From assembly GCF_001696685.1 (NCBI RefSeq), contig NZ_MBFG01000002.1, positions 49,700 through 113,699 of the forward strand: a stretch of 64,000 nucleotides of DNA, read 5' to 3'. A program made the translations under genes and the position numbers. The notes under the pieces were generated by a model. The model saw only the letters and a list, made by a program, of their open reading frames with translations. It was not told the DNA's origin and ran no database searches. This document shows positions 9,911 through 19,222 of the stretch, in pieces. The stretch's first letter is position 1. Every line of letters begins with the position of its first letter. This DNA comes from Nosocomiicoccus ampullae. GTDB taxonomy: Bacteria > Bacillota > Bacilli > Staphylococcales > Salinicoccaceae.

Positions 9911-10382
9911 TACCACCCTCCTTTAACGCTTTGATTTCATCTCTCACAACTGCAGCTTCTTCAAACGCTTGCGTTTTAATCAATACGTTTAACTTTTCTT
10001 CGAGTCTTTCGATTTTTTCTTCTTGTTTTAAATATAATTCGTACGATTTCGGCACTTTACCGACGTGACGATCTTTTAAATGTTGTACACGGTTAATCAT
10101 CTGGTGAATATCACTTCCAAATGTTTCATAACAGTGTTCACATCCGAATCGACCCATGTCGACGATTGTTTTTAATGTAGATCCACAATGATGACACGTT
10201 CTCATTTCAGATTGTGCGTGTAACATAAAATTATTTAAGTGATTGTGGTCTTGGTCTTCAACGCTTTGATTAAATAATTCATGCGCGCACTCTTGGCATA
10301 AAAATAGTTCGTTTTTATGTTCGTTTTGACTGACCGCCACATGAATCATCGCCTCACGTTTATGACATCTTTCACACCGCAT
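9882..10382 (-). CDS. mcsA: McsA, zinc-binding activator of McsB
   Basis: Adaptor/activator of the McsB arginine kinase. Four CxxC pairs form two zinc fingers: CERCHKREA at residue 3 and CQECAHE at 29, then CHHCGSTL near 63 and CEHCYETFG near 80. A C-terminal UVR-like coiled coil follows (LEEKLNVLIKTQAFEEAAVV). 166 residues, as usual. Located between ctsR (4-base gap) and mcsB (overlap), in the CtsR-regulated operon. Confidence 0.95.
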   Translation of the reverse strand: MRCERCHKREAMIHVAVSQNEHKNELFLCQECAHELFNQSVEDQDHNHLNNFMLHAQSEMRTCHHCGSTLKTIVDMGRFGCEHCYETFGSDIHQMINRVQHLKDRHVGKVPKSYELYLKQEEKIERLEEKLNVLIKTQAFEEAAVVRDEIKALKEGGNGEDEPLAE

Positions 10383-10386
10383 TCAA

Positions 10387-10851
10387 TCACTCCTCGTATA
10401 ATATTGCTTCAATAATGTTGCGCATAATATGTGCGCGTAATATATCTCGTTCAGGTAAATCGATTAATAGCGTCTCTCTTAAAATAATGCGATCCATAAT
10501 ACGTGCTTCGTTATATGTAATCACTTCTCGGTCATACATAGACTGTATTAAATGTTGCGCATTGATTTGAGAGAGTCTATCCCCAATTAACCCAAGTATA
10601 TGTTCTAAATAGTCTGCTTTAGCGTGAGTTTCAATTTTAGTAATTCTAATGTACCCACCGCCACCACGTTTACTTTCAACGATATAACCAAGTTCGTTTG
10701 TAAAACGCGTTTTAATAACATAGTTTAGCTGCGACGGAACACAATCGAATTTCTCAGCAATTTGTGCACGTTTAATTTCAACGCGCTCGTTATGAGACTC
10801 CTCGATTTTTTGTTTCAAATAAGCCTCGATAATATCCGACATATTTCGCAT
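10387..10851 (-). CDS. ctsR: Transcriptional repressor CtsR
   Basis: Master repressor of class III heat-shock genes; it dimerises on direct-repeat operators and is inactivated at high temperature. The protein starts MRNMSDIIEAYLKQKIEES, has the winged helix with the basic glycine loop SKRGGGGYIRI near residue 61, and a C-terminal dimerisation domain. 154 residues, normal. Autoregulated: the operator just upstream contains consecutive GGTCAAA heptads. Start ATG at 10851 has AGAGGTGA five bases away. Confidence 0.97.
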   Translation of the reverse strand: MRNMSDIIEAYLKQKIEESHNERVEIKRAQIAEKFDCVPSQLNYVIKTRFTNELGYIVESKRGGGGYIRITKIETHAKADYLEHILGLIGDRLSQINAQHLIQSMYDREVITYNEARIMDRIILRETLLIDLPERDILRAHIMRNIIEAILYEE

Positions 10852-10863
10852 AGAATCACCTCT

Positions 10864-10912
10864 TTTGACCTTCTTTGACTATAGTATAACCTATTTGACC
10901 TATTTTAATCAA
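10864..10912 (-). promoter_or_regulatory. ctsR promoter with CtsR operator
   Basis: Minus strand: TTGATT (10912-10907), 18-bp spacer, TATACT (10888-10883). The tandem heptads AGTCAAA-GAA-GGTCAAA are at 10880-10864, and an additional GGTCAAA lies in the spacer at 10900-10894. AGTCAAA-N3-GGTCAAA is the canonical CtsR box, so the operon is autoregulated. Confidence 0.92.
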
Positions 10913-10965
10913 TTTGGATGCTTGTTATGTATGCATAAGCGCATCTTTTAAATTTCTTAACTTTC

Positions 10966-10995
10966 TTTACATATAATATATTGAGCAGTTATAAT
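10966..10995 (+). promoter_or_regulatory. Candidate promoter of nupC
   Basis: TTTACA (10966-10971), 18-bp spacer, TATAAT (10990-10995), about 36 nt before the nupC ATG. Divergent from the ctsR promoter. Confidence 0.65.
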
Positions 10996-11031
10996 AATGG
11001 AATAACTTTAAAATTTTATTGAGGTGTGTTT

Positions 11032-12246
11032 ATGAATATTATATGGGGTATTATCGGTATCGCAGTCACATTCTTCTTAGCATGGATTGCAAGTTCTGAT
11101 AAAAAACTCGCATTTAGAAAGTGGAAACAAATTCTGTTACTACTTGGTCTACAGCTCGCATTCGCCTTTTTAATTCTATCTACAGGTGGCGGACGTAAAG
11201 TTGTTGATGGTCTCGCGTATGGTTTCGGTAAATTACTTGAATATGCAGGTATCGGTACGAGCTTCGTCTTCGGACCGTTACTCGTTGACGCAAATGGTGA
11301 TGGGCAATTCGTGTTCTTCTTTAACGTATTAATTCCAATCATCGTAGTTTCTGCATTAATCGGTATTTTACAATACTTTAAAATTTTACCAGCGATCATC
11401 CACGGATTAGGATGGATTTTATCAAAAATTACTGGTATGCCATTTATTGAATCTTATAACGGTGCAGCTTCGATGTTCCTTGGACAGTCAGAAGTATTCG
11501 TTTCACTAAAAAACCAAGTACCTTTACTTGGTGAACAACGTCTATATACGCTCGCAGCACAAGCAATGAGTTCTATTTCTCTATCAATGGTTGCAGCATA
11601 CATGACGTTATTACAACCAGAGTACGTCATCACGGCAATTGTGCTGAACTTATTCAGCGTTTACATCATCATACATATCATTAACCCGTATGATGTACCT
11701 GAGGAAGAAAACTATACTGCATCAGAGTCTAACCCTGACCAAGGGAAGTCATTCTTCCAAATTTTAAGTGACTACATTTTACAAGGTGCTTTAATCGCGG
11801 TTATCGTAGCAGCGATGCTGATCGCATTTAACGCGCTTATCGCAATCTTAAACAACTTATTCTTAGCGATTCCTGGATCGGTATTTACGTTCCAAGATAT
11901 ACTCGGTTACATCTTAATGCCACTTGCTGTATTAATTGGTGTGCCAGTTGCTGAAGCGCATGAAGTTGGTATTTTAATGGCAACAAAACTCGTTACAAAC
12001 GAATTCGTTGCGATGGAAAACTTACAAGCAATTAAAGATACTTTTGGACCTCGTACTCAAGCAATGGTTTCAGTATTCTTAGTTTCGTTCGCTAACTTCG
12101 GTTCGATCGGAATTATCGTAGGTACTGTTAAAGGTATCCACGCAAAATCTGGTGACCTTATTGCGAAATTCGGTTTAAAACTTGTATACGGTGCGTCTCT
12201 CGTATCTGTATTAAGTGCAGTTATCGTTGGATTCTTTGTAAGATAA
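11032..12246 (+). CDS. nupC: Concentrative nucleoside transporter NupC family
   Basis: Cation-coupled nucleoside uptake protein of the inner membrane (CNT family). About 404 residues with roughly ten hydrophobic segments, starting MNIIWGIIGIAVTFFLAW. Family motifs include GGGRKVVDGLAYGFGKLLEY, the SYNGAASMFLGQSEV re-entrant loop region, NEFVAMENL and SVFLVSFANFGSIGIIVG. ATG 11032 is chosen over the in-frame GTG at 11026 because GAGGTG lies just upstream. Monocistronic: own promoter and a terminator right behind it. Substrate preference cannot be read from the sequence. Confidence 0.93.
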   Translation: MNIIWGIIGIAVTFFLAWIASSDKKLAFRKWKQILLLLGLQLAFAFLILSTGGGRKVVDGLAYGFGKLLEYAGIGTSFVFGPLLVDANGDGQFVFFFNVLIPIIVVSALIGILQYFKILPAIIHGLGWILSKITGMPFIESYNGAASMFLGQSEVFVSLKNQVPLLGEQRLYTLAAQAMSSISLSMVAAYMTLLQPEYVITAIVLNLFSVYIIIHIINPYDVPEEENYTASESNPDQGKSFFQILSDYILQGALIAVIVAAMLIAFNALIAILNNLFLAIPGSVFTFQDILGYILMPLAVLIGVPVAEAHEVGILMATKLVTNEFVAMENLQAIKDTFGPRTQAMVSVFLVSFANFGSIGIIVGTVKGIHAKSGDLIAKFGLKLVYGASLVSVLSAVIVGFFVR

Positions 12247-12252
12247 ATAGAT

Positions 12253-12282
12253 AAGGTATGTCTTTAGACATACCTTTTTCTT
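12253..12282 (+). terminator. Terminator of nupC
   Basis: Stem AAGGTATGTC / GACATACCTT around a TTTA loop followed by TTTTTC, seven bases after the nupC stop. Confidence 0.88.
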
Positions 12283-12310
12283 ATATATAAATTTAATCGA
12301 GGTGAAAAGA

Positions 12311-12766
12311 ATGATTTCAGTAACAGAAAACCCATCAGGAAAAACATATGAGGCTTTACTCGACTTTTTATTTGAGACGTGCGATACGTTTCAACTCGTC
12401 GTGCGTACAGATATTTTAAAGTACGAACATGCATTTCAAGATTTAAACGAATGGTTTGGGGACTCATTTATAGAAGTGCTGGAACAACATGAATGGCCAT
12501 CGACAAACCTTTTCGATGACACCGCAAAAGTGTATTACTTTAAGACGACATCTGAAGCAAAAGATAAGCTACTCGAACGCTCGAATAGTTTATATGACTG
12601 GAGTTTACCGGACTCTCCTGAAGACTTATGTTTCTTTAAAGACGATGAGGCATATTTAAGTGTCTCTTCTGAACTAGAAGAAATTTACTTATATCCAACT
12701 TCTGATGAAGAAGTTGCTAAAATTAAAAACATCGGTGGATTAAAAACGGTTGAGATCTCATTTTAA
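12311..12766 (+). CDS. Conserved hypothetical acidic cytosolic protein
   Basis: I do not recognise the family. The product is about 151 residues, starting MISVTENPSGKTYEALLDFLFE. It is acidic and aromatic-rich, with no signal peptide or membrane segment. Noticeable runs are TFQLVVRTDILKYEHAF, WFGDSFIEVLEQHEWPST and EDLCFFKDDEAYLSVSSELE. The ATG at 12311 follows GAGGTGAAAAGA; an in-frame GTG nine bases earlier is part of that ribosome site. It stands alone between two terminators, convergent with rpsN2. Codon use looks like the neighbours, so recent transfer is not evident. Confidence 0.75.
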   Translation: MISVTENPSGKTYEALLDFLFETCDTFQLVVRTDILKYEHAFQDLNEWFGDSFIEVLEQHEWPSTNLFDDTAKVYYFKTTSEAKDKLLERSNSLYDWSLPDSPEDLCFFKDDEAYLSVSSELEEIYLYPTSDEEVAKIKNIGGLKTVEISF

Positions 12767-12773
12767 ATCAAAA

Positions 12774-12800
12774 AAGTCCTCTTCTTTAAGAAGAGGACAT
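12774..12800. terminator. Bidirectional terminator between the hypothetical gene and rpsN2
   Basis: Near-perfect dyad GTCCTCTTCTT / AAGAAGAGGAC flanked by A and T runs, between two convergent genes. Confidence 0.88.
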
Positions 12801-12805
12801 TTTGA

Positions 12806-13075
12806 TTACCAGCTTGATTTTTTAACGCCAGGGATTTGGCCTTTATGTGCAAGTTCACGGAATTTAATACGTGATACTCCAAATTTTCTAAGTACACCGT
12901 GCGGACGCCCTGTCACTTCACAACGATTAACGAGTCGTGTTGGTGATGCGTCTCTCGGTAATTTTTTAAGACCTTCGTAGTCTTTATTTTTCTTCATTTC
13001 TTCTCGAATTGCGCGATACTTTTCTACAGTTGCTTCGCGCTGTTTGTTTCTAGCTATTTTAGATTTTTTAGCCAT
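12806..13075 (-). CDS. rpsN2: Zinc-independent 30S ribosomal protein S14 paralogue
   Basis: 89-residue S14, starting [20 protein letters not shown]. It lacks the two CxxC pairs of the short zinc-binding S14 encoded in the main ribosomal operon. The conserved C-terminal half [16 protein letters not shown] region is present ([21 protein letters not shown]). In Bacillus the equivalent RpsN2/YhzA replaces the zinc form under zinc starvation. The Zur-type operator at its promoter fits the same role here. Monocistronic and convergent with the preceding gene. Confidence 0.95.
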   Translation of the reverse strand: MAKKSKIARNKQREATVEKYRAIREEMKKNKDYEGLKKLPRDASPTRLVNRCEVTGRPHGVLRKFGVSRIKFRELAHKGQIPGVKKSSW

Positions 13076-13088
13076 ACAATCCTCCTAT

Positions 13089-13139
13089 ATCGTAATTGTT
13101 ACGTTTTATAATTATAGCACGTCTTTTAAAAAATTCAAA
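13089..13139 (-). promoter_or_regulatory. rpsN2 promoter with Zur-like operator
   Basis: Minus strand: TTTGAA (13139-13134), 17-bp spacer, TATAAT (13116-13111). The near-palindrome ACGTAACAATTACGAT follows at 13104-13089. It closely matches the Firmicute Zur box core (TCGTAATnATTACGA) and covers the expected transcription start, so binding should repress. Assignment to Zur rests on consensus and gene context. Confidence 0.75.
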
Positions 13140-13203
13140 TTTATTTATTTATTTTATTTGAAAATGATATAATAATACATACTAATTTTAAGGGGAAATC
13201 TCA

Positions 13204-14517
13204 ATGTCTATTAGAACAACATTCGCTTTATTAACAGGTCGCATAACGAAGCGACTCCTTACAACATTTACTGGTGGTGGTTCTAGCCTCCCAGGTAAAA
13301 TAGCACTTAAAATCTCTCCAAATATAATTAAAGATATCTCACAACATTATGACGTTATCATCATTACTGGAACGAATGGAAAGACATTGACGACACGTTT
13401 AATCACAAACATTTTTAAGAAAAAATATAATACGATCGTGTCTAACATACAAGGCAGTAATATGGTTCAAGGGATAGCTGGTGCTTTCATCGAACATAAA
13501 AATCGTACAGATGAAAAGAAATTTGCTATTTTAGAAGTCGATGAAGGAACTCTAAATAAAGTCGTTGAAGACTTAAACCCAAAGTACATAATCCATACAA
13601 ATCTATTTTTAGACCAAGCAGATCGCTATGGTGACGTTACGAAAACATATGAGTTACTCGTAAACGCTGCTAAAAAAGTACCGGATGCGATACTGTTACA
13701 AAACGGAGATTTACCGTTATTTAATACGGTAGAGTTACCGAACGAACGAAAATTTTTCGGTGTAGATACACCTGTTCACCCACCAAAATCTCAGCATCAT
13801 TGCCCGAAATGTGGTGGCACACTATCTTATAAAACATATACGTACTCTAGACAAGGAAACTATTACTGTAAATCAGGTAATTTTAAGCGACCAATACTCG
13901 ACTACAAAGTCACAGATATTATAAAGCTTTCAGAAGAGTCATCTACGTTTCGTATGGACGATGCGACGTTTAAAATCCCAGTCGCTGGTTTATACAACAT
14001 CTATAACGCACTTGCTGCGTATAGTGTCGCTAAAGAATATGATATTAATAACGAGGATATTAAATCTGCGCTACTTGAGACAGAACGTGTATTTGGCCGA
14101 CAAGAACGCATTAATATATACGGTCACACAGCAACATTAAACGTTGTTAAAAACCCTGTCGGTTTAAACCAAGTCCTAACTCTAATCGAAGCAGTTGAAG
14201 AGCCAATGACACTCGTTGCGCTCTTAAACAACCGTCCTGCGGACGGGGTAGATGTGAGTTGGTTACGTGATGGTAACTTCGAATCATTACTTAGTCAAAA
14301 CATTACGACAATTAAAACTGGTGGGATAAGTAAAGAAGTTATGACTGAACGTTTAGTTGAAGCAGGTTTTAACCCTCACATAATTAAAGAGTATGACAAT
14401 CTAGAAAAAATCGTCGAAGATTTAAAGCACGCGAGTACAGATAACATTCAAATTATCGCGAGTTATACTGCAATGCTTGAGTTTAGAAAAGTATTAAAAG
14501 ATAAAAAAATCATCTAG
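13204..14517 (+). CDS. murT: MurT-type lipid II glutamine amidotransferase ligase subunit
   Basis: Mur-ligase-like subunit of the MurT/GatD complex that amidates D-Glu of lipid II. 437 residues. The ATP loop is ITGTNGKTLTTRLI near residue 57, followed by SNIQGSNMVQGIAGAF, an EVDEGTL motif and HTNLFLDQADRYGD. The insert HHCPKCGG...YYC near residues 200-225 is the MurT zinc ribbon, but the second pair reads CKSG instead of CxxC. The C-terminal DUF1727-like region has ADGVDVSW. In Staphylococcus and Streptococcus gatD follows directly; here a terminator and tRNA genes follow. Start ATG 13204 with a GGGGAAA site; TATAAT lies about 35 nt upstream. Confidence 0.88.
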   Translation: MSIRTTFALLTGRITKRLLTTFTGGGSSLPGKIALKISPNIIKDISQHYDVIIITGTNGKTLTTRLITNIFKKKYNTIVSNIQGSNMVQGIAGAFIEHKNRTDEKKFAILEVDEGTLNKVVEDLNPKYIIHTNLFLDQADRYGDVTKTYELLVNAAKKVPDAILLQNGDLPLFNTVELPNERKFFGVDTPVHPPKSQHHCPKCGGTLSYKTYTYSRQGNYYCKSGNFKRPILDYKVTDIIKLSEESSTFRMDDATFKIPVAGLYNIYNALAAYSVAKEYDINNEDIKSALLETERVFGRQERINIYGHTATLNVVKNPVGLNQVLTLIEAVEEPMTLVALLNNRPADGVDVSWLRDGNFESLLSQNITTIKTGGISKEVMTERLVEAGFNPHIIKEYDNLEKIVEDLKHASTDNIQIIASYTAMLEFRKVLKDKKII

Positions 14518-14520
14518 CAC

Positions 14521-14550
14521 AAAACCGTTCATTACGAACGGTTTTTTTGC
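14521..14550 (+). terminator. Terminator of murT
   Basis: AACCGTTC / GAACGGTT stem with ATTAC loop followed by seven T residues, directly after the murT stop. Confidence 0.9.
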
Positions 14551-14584
14551 ATAAAAAAGACAGCCGTTACCGACTGTCGAACGA

Positions 14585-14658
<74 letters not shown>

Positions 14659-14670
14659 TAGAAAGTAAAA

Positions 14671-14742
14671 AGCGGAAGACGGGATTCGAACCCGCGACCC
14701 CCACCTTGGCAAGGTGGTGTTCTACCACTGAACTACTTCCGC
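14671..14742 (-). tRNA. tRNA-Gly (GCC anticodon)
   Basis: 72-nt cloverleaf on the minus strand: acceptor GCGGAAG with CTTCCGC, anticodon stem CCACC / GGTGG, loop TTGCCAA (anticodon GCC), T arm GCGGGTTCGAATCCCGT. CCA is not encoded. Confidence 0.96.
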
Positions 14743-14771
14743 AGATGATTTACTTTTAAAATTAAAAAAAA

Positions 14772-14844
14772 TGGAGAATGGCGGGCTCGAACCACCGACC
14801 CCTTGCTTGTCGAGCAAGTGCTCTCCCAACTGAGCTAATCCTCC
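14772..14844 (-). tRNA. tRNA-Val (GAC anticodon) with C33
   Basis: 73-nt cloverleaf on the minus strand: acceptor GGAGGAT / ATTCTCC (one G-U pair), D arm GCTC / GAGC, anticodon stem CTTGC / GCAAG, loop TCGACAA, T arm GGTGGTTCGAGCCCGCC. By position the anticodon is GAC, and base 33 is C instead of the almost invariant U. The body matches the common Firmicute tRNA-Val(TAC). CCA is not encoded; a run of T follows. Confidence 0.88.
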
Positions 14845-14918
14845 ATGACACAACACTATACATATTACAATGAATTTTAATAATCGTCAAGTGTTTTTTA
14901 TAAATAGCTATAAAGAGA

Positions 14919-14950
14919 ACATCCACCGATAATTATCGGCGGATGTTTCC
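14919..14950 (-). terminator. Terminator of the fol-lysS operon
   Basis: Long near-perfect stem ACATCC-CCGATAATTATCGG-GGATGT immediately after lysS on the minus strand, with a modest T-rich tail. Confidence 0.75.
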
Positions 14951-14953
14951 TAA

Positions 14954-16459
<1,506 letters not shown>

Positions 16460-17464
16460 TTATACAAGTATTTCTGATTGTTTATTGTCACGTAATTCCA
16501 TGTCTCGTTTAAATTGTGTTAAAAGTTGAATGAGATCTCTTCGTGTTTCCACAGTATTAATTTGCCTGCGAACTTGTCCGCCACCTTTAACGTTTCGCAA
16601 ATACCACGACGCATGTTTCCTCATTTCCATAATAGCAGTTTTCTCACCTTTTAAGTCGATTAAACGATCCATATGTAGTGTGAGTACGTCGATTTTCTCA
16701 TCTAAACTCGGTTCATCGAGTAATTCACCAGTTTCTAAATAATGAACGGTTCTGTATATAATCCAAGGATTCCCTTGTGCGGCACGGCCAATCATCACAG
16801 CATCAACACCTGTTTCGTCGAGCATCTTTTTAGCGAGTTCTGGAGTTGTAACGTCTCCATTACCAATTACTGGTATGTTCACCGCTTCTTTTACTTGTCG
16901 AATGACGTCCCAGTTCGCTTTTCCTTCGTACATTTGTACGCGTGTACGTCCGTGAATTGCGATTGCAGCAGCGCCCGCTCGTTCAGCGGCTTTCGCATTT
17001 TCAACTGCGTAGATGTGTTCTTCATCCCAACCGATACGCATTTTACAAGTGACAGGCTTTTCAACCGCTTCTACAACAGCACTTACCATTTCGTATATCT
17101 TATCTGGATCGAGTAACCACCTCGCACCTGCTTCACAGCGGATGACCTTATTCACTGGGCATCCCATATTAATATCTATAATATCAGCGTTCGTATGTTT
17201 GTCGACATATTTTGCCGCTTCAACTAAAGTCTCTTTTTCACCACCGAATATTTGAAGTGACATTGGGTGCTCGGTCTCGTCCACCTCGAGCATTTTTAAC
17301 GTGCGTTTATTGTTAGTGATCAGTGCTTTGTCGCTGATCATTTCAGCACATACCATTCCAGCACCAAACTCTTTGACTGTCTTTCTAAACGCGACGTTGG
17401 AAATCCCTGCCATTGGCGCAAGTACAACGCGGTTTGGGATTTCTACATTCCCAATTTTAAACAT
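16460..17464 (-). CDS. dusB: tRNA-dihydrouridine synthase B
   Basis: FMN-dependent reduction of uridines in the tRNA D-loop. TIM-barrel protein starting [20 protein letters not shown]. The NMGCPVNKV motif holds the catalytic Cys region, with [15 protein letters not shown] and [10 protein letters not shown] further on. About 334 residues. The ATG at 17464 is preferred over the in-frame GTG upstream: it overlaps the folK stop and has GGTGA at correct distance. The position after folK matches the Bacillus folate operon (yacF). Confidence 0.95.
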   Translation of the reverse strand: MFKIGNVEIPNRVVLAPMAGISNVAFRKTVKEFGAGMVCAEMISDKALITNNKRTLKMLEVDETEHPMSLQIFGGEKETLVEAAKYVDKHTNADIIDINMGCPVNKVIRCEAGARWLLDPDKIYEMVSAVVEAVEKPVTCKMRIGWDEEHIYAVENAKAAERAGAAAIAIHGRTRVQMYEGKANWDVIRQVKEAVNIPVIGNGDVTTPELAKKMLDETGVDAVMIGRAAQGNPWIIYRTVHYLETGELLDEPSLDEKIDVLTLHMDRLIDLKGEKTAIMEMRKHASWYLRNVKGGGQVRRQINTVETRRDLIQLLTQFKRDMELRDNKQSEILV

Positions 17465-17933
17465 CCGTATCACCGTTTAGTTCTTCTAACAGCTCTTTGA
17501 CAGTTTTATTAAATGTCGGATGTACTGCATTCGGTGCGATTTCGTTGAACGGTTCTAACACGAACTTGCGTAGATGCATTTCTTCGTGTGGGACGATTAA
17601 ATTATCGATGTCGATTTCTAAATCTTCATACATGAGTACATCGATATCAATCACTCGAGGTCCCCATACTTCTTCACGTACGCGACCGAGTTGACTCTCT
17701 ACATATAAACAAAACTCTAGTAGCTCGATCGGTTCAAGGTCTGTTTCAACTTCAACAACCATATTTAAAAAATCTGGTTGATCAGTTTTACCATACGGTG
17801 CAGTCTCATATATAGATGATTGTTTCGTGACATCACAATCTTTTCCACTATCTAGTAATTGAATCGCTCGATTTAAGTTTTCAAGGCGCTCTCCAATGTT
17901 TGCGCCTAGTCCGAGATACGCTTTAGCTTTCAT
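17457..17933 (-). CDS. folK: 2-amino-4-hydroxy-6-hydroxymethyldihydropteridine pyrophosphokinase
   Basis: Activates the pterin with pyrophosphate from ATP in folate synthesis. 158 residues. Motifs: [15 protein letters not shown] at the start, [32 protein letters not shown] near residues 85-110 (metal and ATP binding), and [15 protein letters not shown]. It overlaps folB by one base and dusB by eight, typical of a tightly packed operon. Confidence 0.96.
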   Translation of the reverse strand: MKAKAYLGLGANIGERLENLNRAIQLLDSGKDCDVTKQSSIYETAPYGKTDQPDFLNMVVEVETDLEPIELLEFCLYVESQLGRVREEVWGPRVIDIDVLMYEDLEIDIDNLIVPHEEMHLRKFVLEPFNEIAPNAVHPTFNKTVKELLEELNGDTDV

Positions 17934-18295
17934 TATTTAACCTCTCTATTTAACGTCACACTCACATCTTTGTAGTTGCCATCGATTGGTGGACTCGGTT
18001 TTGTGATTGTAACCTCGATTTTCTTCACAACTGGATAGTCATTTGTTAGTTTCTCTATTATTTTATGTCCTAGATGCTCGAGTAAGTTCACTGGTGGGCC
18101 CTGAATGATTGCTTCAACAGTTTCGTACACTTCTGCGTAGTTAATCGTGTCGTTCACGTCATCAGAAACGCAAGCTTCTGTTAAGTCTATATATAGCGAC
18201 ACATCGACGATAAAGTACTGCCCGATATCTCTTTCAGCTTGTAACACTCCGTGATAAGCATAAAGTCGAATGCCATTTACTCTTATAATATCCAT
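17933..18295 (-). CDS. folB: Dihydroneopterin aldolase
   Basis: Cleaves dihydroneopterin to hydroxymethyl-dihydropterin and glycolaldehyde. 120 residues, starting MDIIRVNGIRLYAYHGVLQAER, with the catalytic Tyr/His-Gly-Val loop near residue 15, the NYAEVYE motif near residue 51, and the conserved Lys in VTITKPSPPI near residue 100. It starts at the folP stop, and its own stop abuts folK. Confidence 0.96.
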   Translation of the reverse strand: MDIIRVNGIRLYAYHGVLQAERDIGQYFIVDVSLYIDLTEACVSDDVNDTINYAEVYETVEAIIQGPPVNLLEHLGHKIIEKLTNDYPVVKKIEVTITKPSPPIDGNYKDVSVTLNREVK

Positions 18296-19084
18296 TTAAT
18301 TCCCTCTTAACTTCATATAAACGTCACTAATATCGCGATTCATTTTTACATTGTGAACGCGTACCGCGTCTACACCGTGATTTATACCGATAACAGTTGT
18401 TGCTGCAGTACCCGCATCGCGGTCTTTTGGTCCTCTATCGTCTTCGATAAGTTCTTTAATCATTCGTTTACGACTCGTTCCGAGTAGAACTTTATAGCCT
18501 AAATCGACGAGTTTGTGTAAGTTTTTCATCACTTTAATTTCTTCGTCTCGTGATTTTACAAATCCAACGCCTGGATCTAACCAGATGTTTTCATCTTTGA
18601 TGTTATACTTCTTACAAAGTTCGACACTTTCTTTTAGCTCGGCAATCATAGCTTCGACGACGTCGTCGTATTTACCATGTTCGTTATTGTGCATTAAAAT
18701 AATCGGCACGTTATATTCGCTGACGACTTCTAAGATCTTTTCATCGTACGTTCCACGCCACTGGTCGTTAATAATTGTAGCCCCTGCTTCAATACTCGCT
18801 TTTGCGACTTCACTACGAAACGTGTCGACTGAAATATCGACACCTAAATTTAATTCGTGAATCGCTTCAACGACTGGGACGACGCGACGTATTTCTTCTT
18901 CTATAGAAATCGGCGTATATCCTCCAGGACGTGTTGAATAGCCACCGACGTCGATAATATCAGCACCATCTTTTACCATTTGTTTTGCATGCTCGACCGC
19001 ATTGTCAAGCTGATGAAATTCTCCACCATCACTGAAAGAGTCCGGTGTCACATTTAATATCCCCATAATTTGTAGTCGCTTCAC
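18296..19084 (-). CDS. folP: Dihydropteroate synthase
   Basis: Condenses pterin pyrophosphate with para-aminobenzoate; target of sulfonamides. Signatures: IMGILNVTPDSFSDGGEF, ADIIDVGGYSTRPG, WLDPGVGFVKSRDEE and LLGTSRKRMI. A longer frame is open upstream, but the likely start is the GTG at 19084 (MKRLQIMGILNV), which has the TCGAGG site at eight bases; this gives 262 residues, the usual length. First gene of folP-folB-folK-dusB-lysS, transcribed from a promoter about 30 nt upstream. Confidence 0.95.
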   Translation of the reverse strand: MKRLQIMGILNVTPDSFSDGGEFHQLDNAVEHAKQMVKDGADIIDVGGYSTRPGGYTPISIEEEIRRVVPVVEAIHELNLGVDISVDTFRSEVAKASIEAGATIINDQWRGTYDEKILEVVSEYNVPIILMHNNEHGKYDDVVEAMIAELKESVELCKKYNIKDENIWLDPGVGFVKSRDEEIKVMKNLHKLVDLGYKVLLGTSRKRMIKELIEDDRGPKDRDAGTAATTVIGINHGVDAVRVHNVKMNRDISDVYMKLRGN

Positions 19085-19115
19085 TGTTATCATCCTCGAT
19101 ACATAGAATACAAGT

Positions 19116-19174
19116 ATTATACCATTTTTCCATCGTCTTTTTAACTTATAAATTCCCGAGCTGTTTTCTATAAT
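19116..19174. promoter_or_regulatory. Divergent promoters of folP (minus) and the MDR oxidoreductase (plus)
   Basis: Minus: TTAAAA (19144-19139), 17 bp, TATAAT (19121-19116). Plus: TTATAA (19146-19151), 17 bp, TATAAT (19169-19174). The two -35 elements are almost back to back. Confidence 0.55.
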
Positions 19175-19222
19175 ATAAGTAAGGGTATTCATATATTAAC
19201 TATTAAATTGGAGGCGTTAAAC

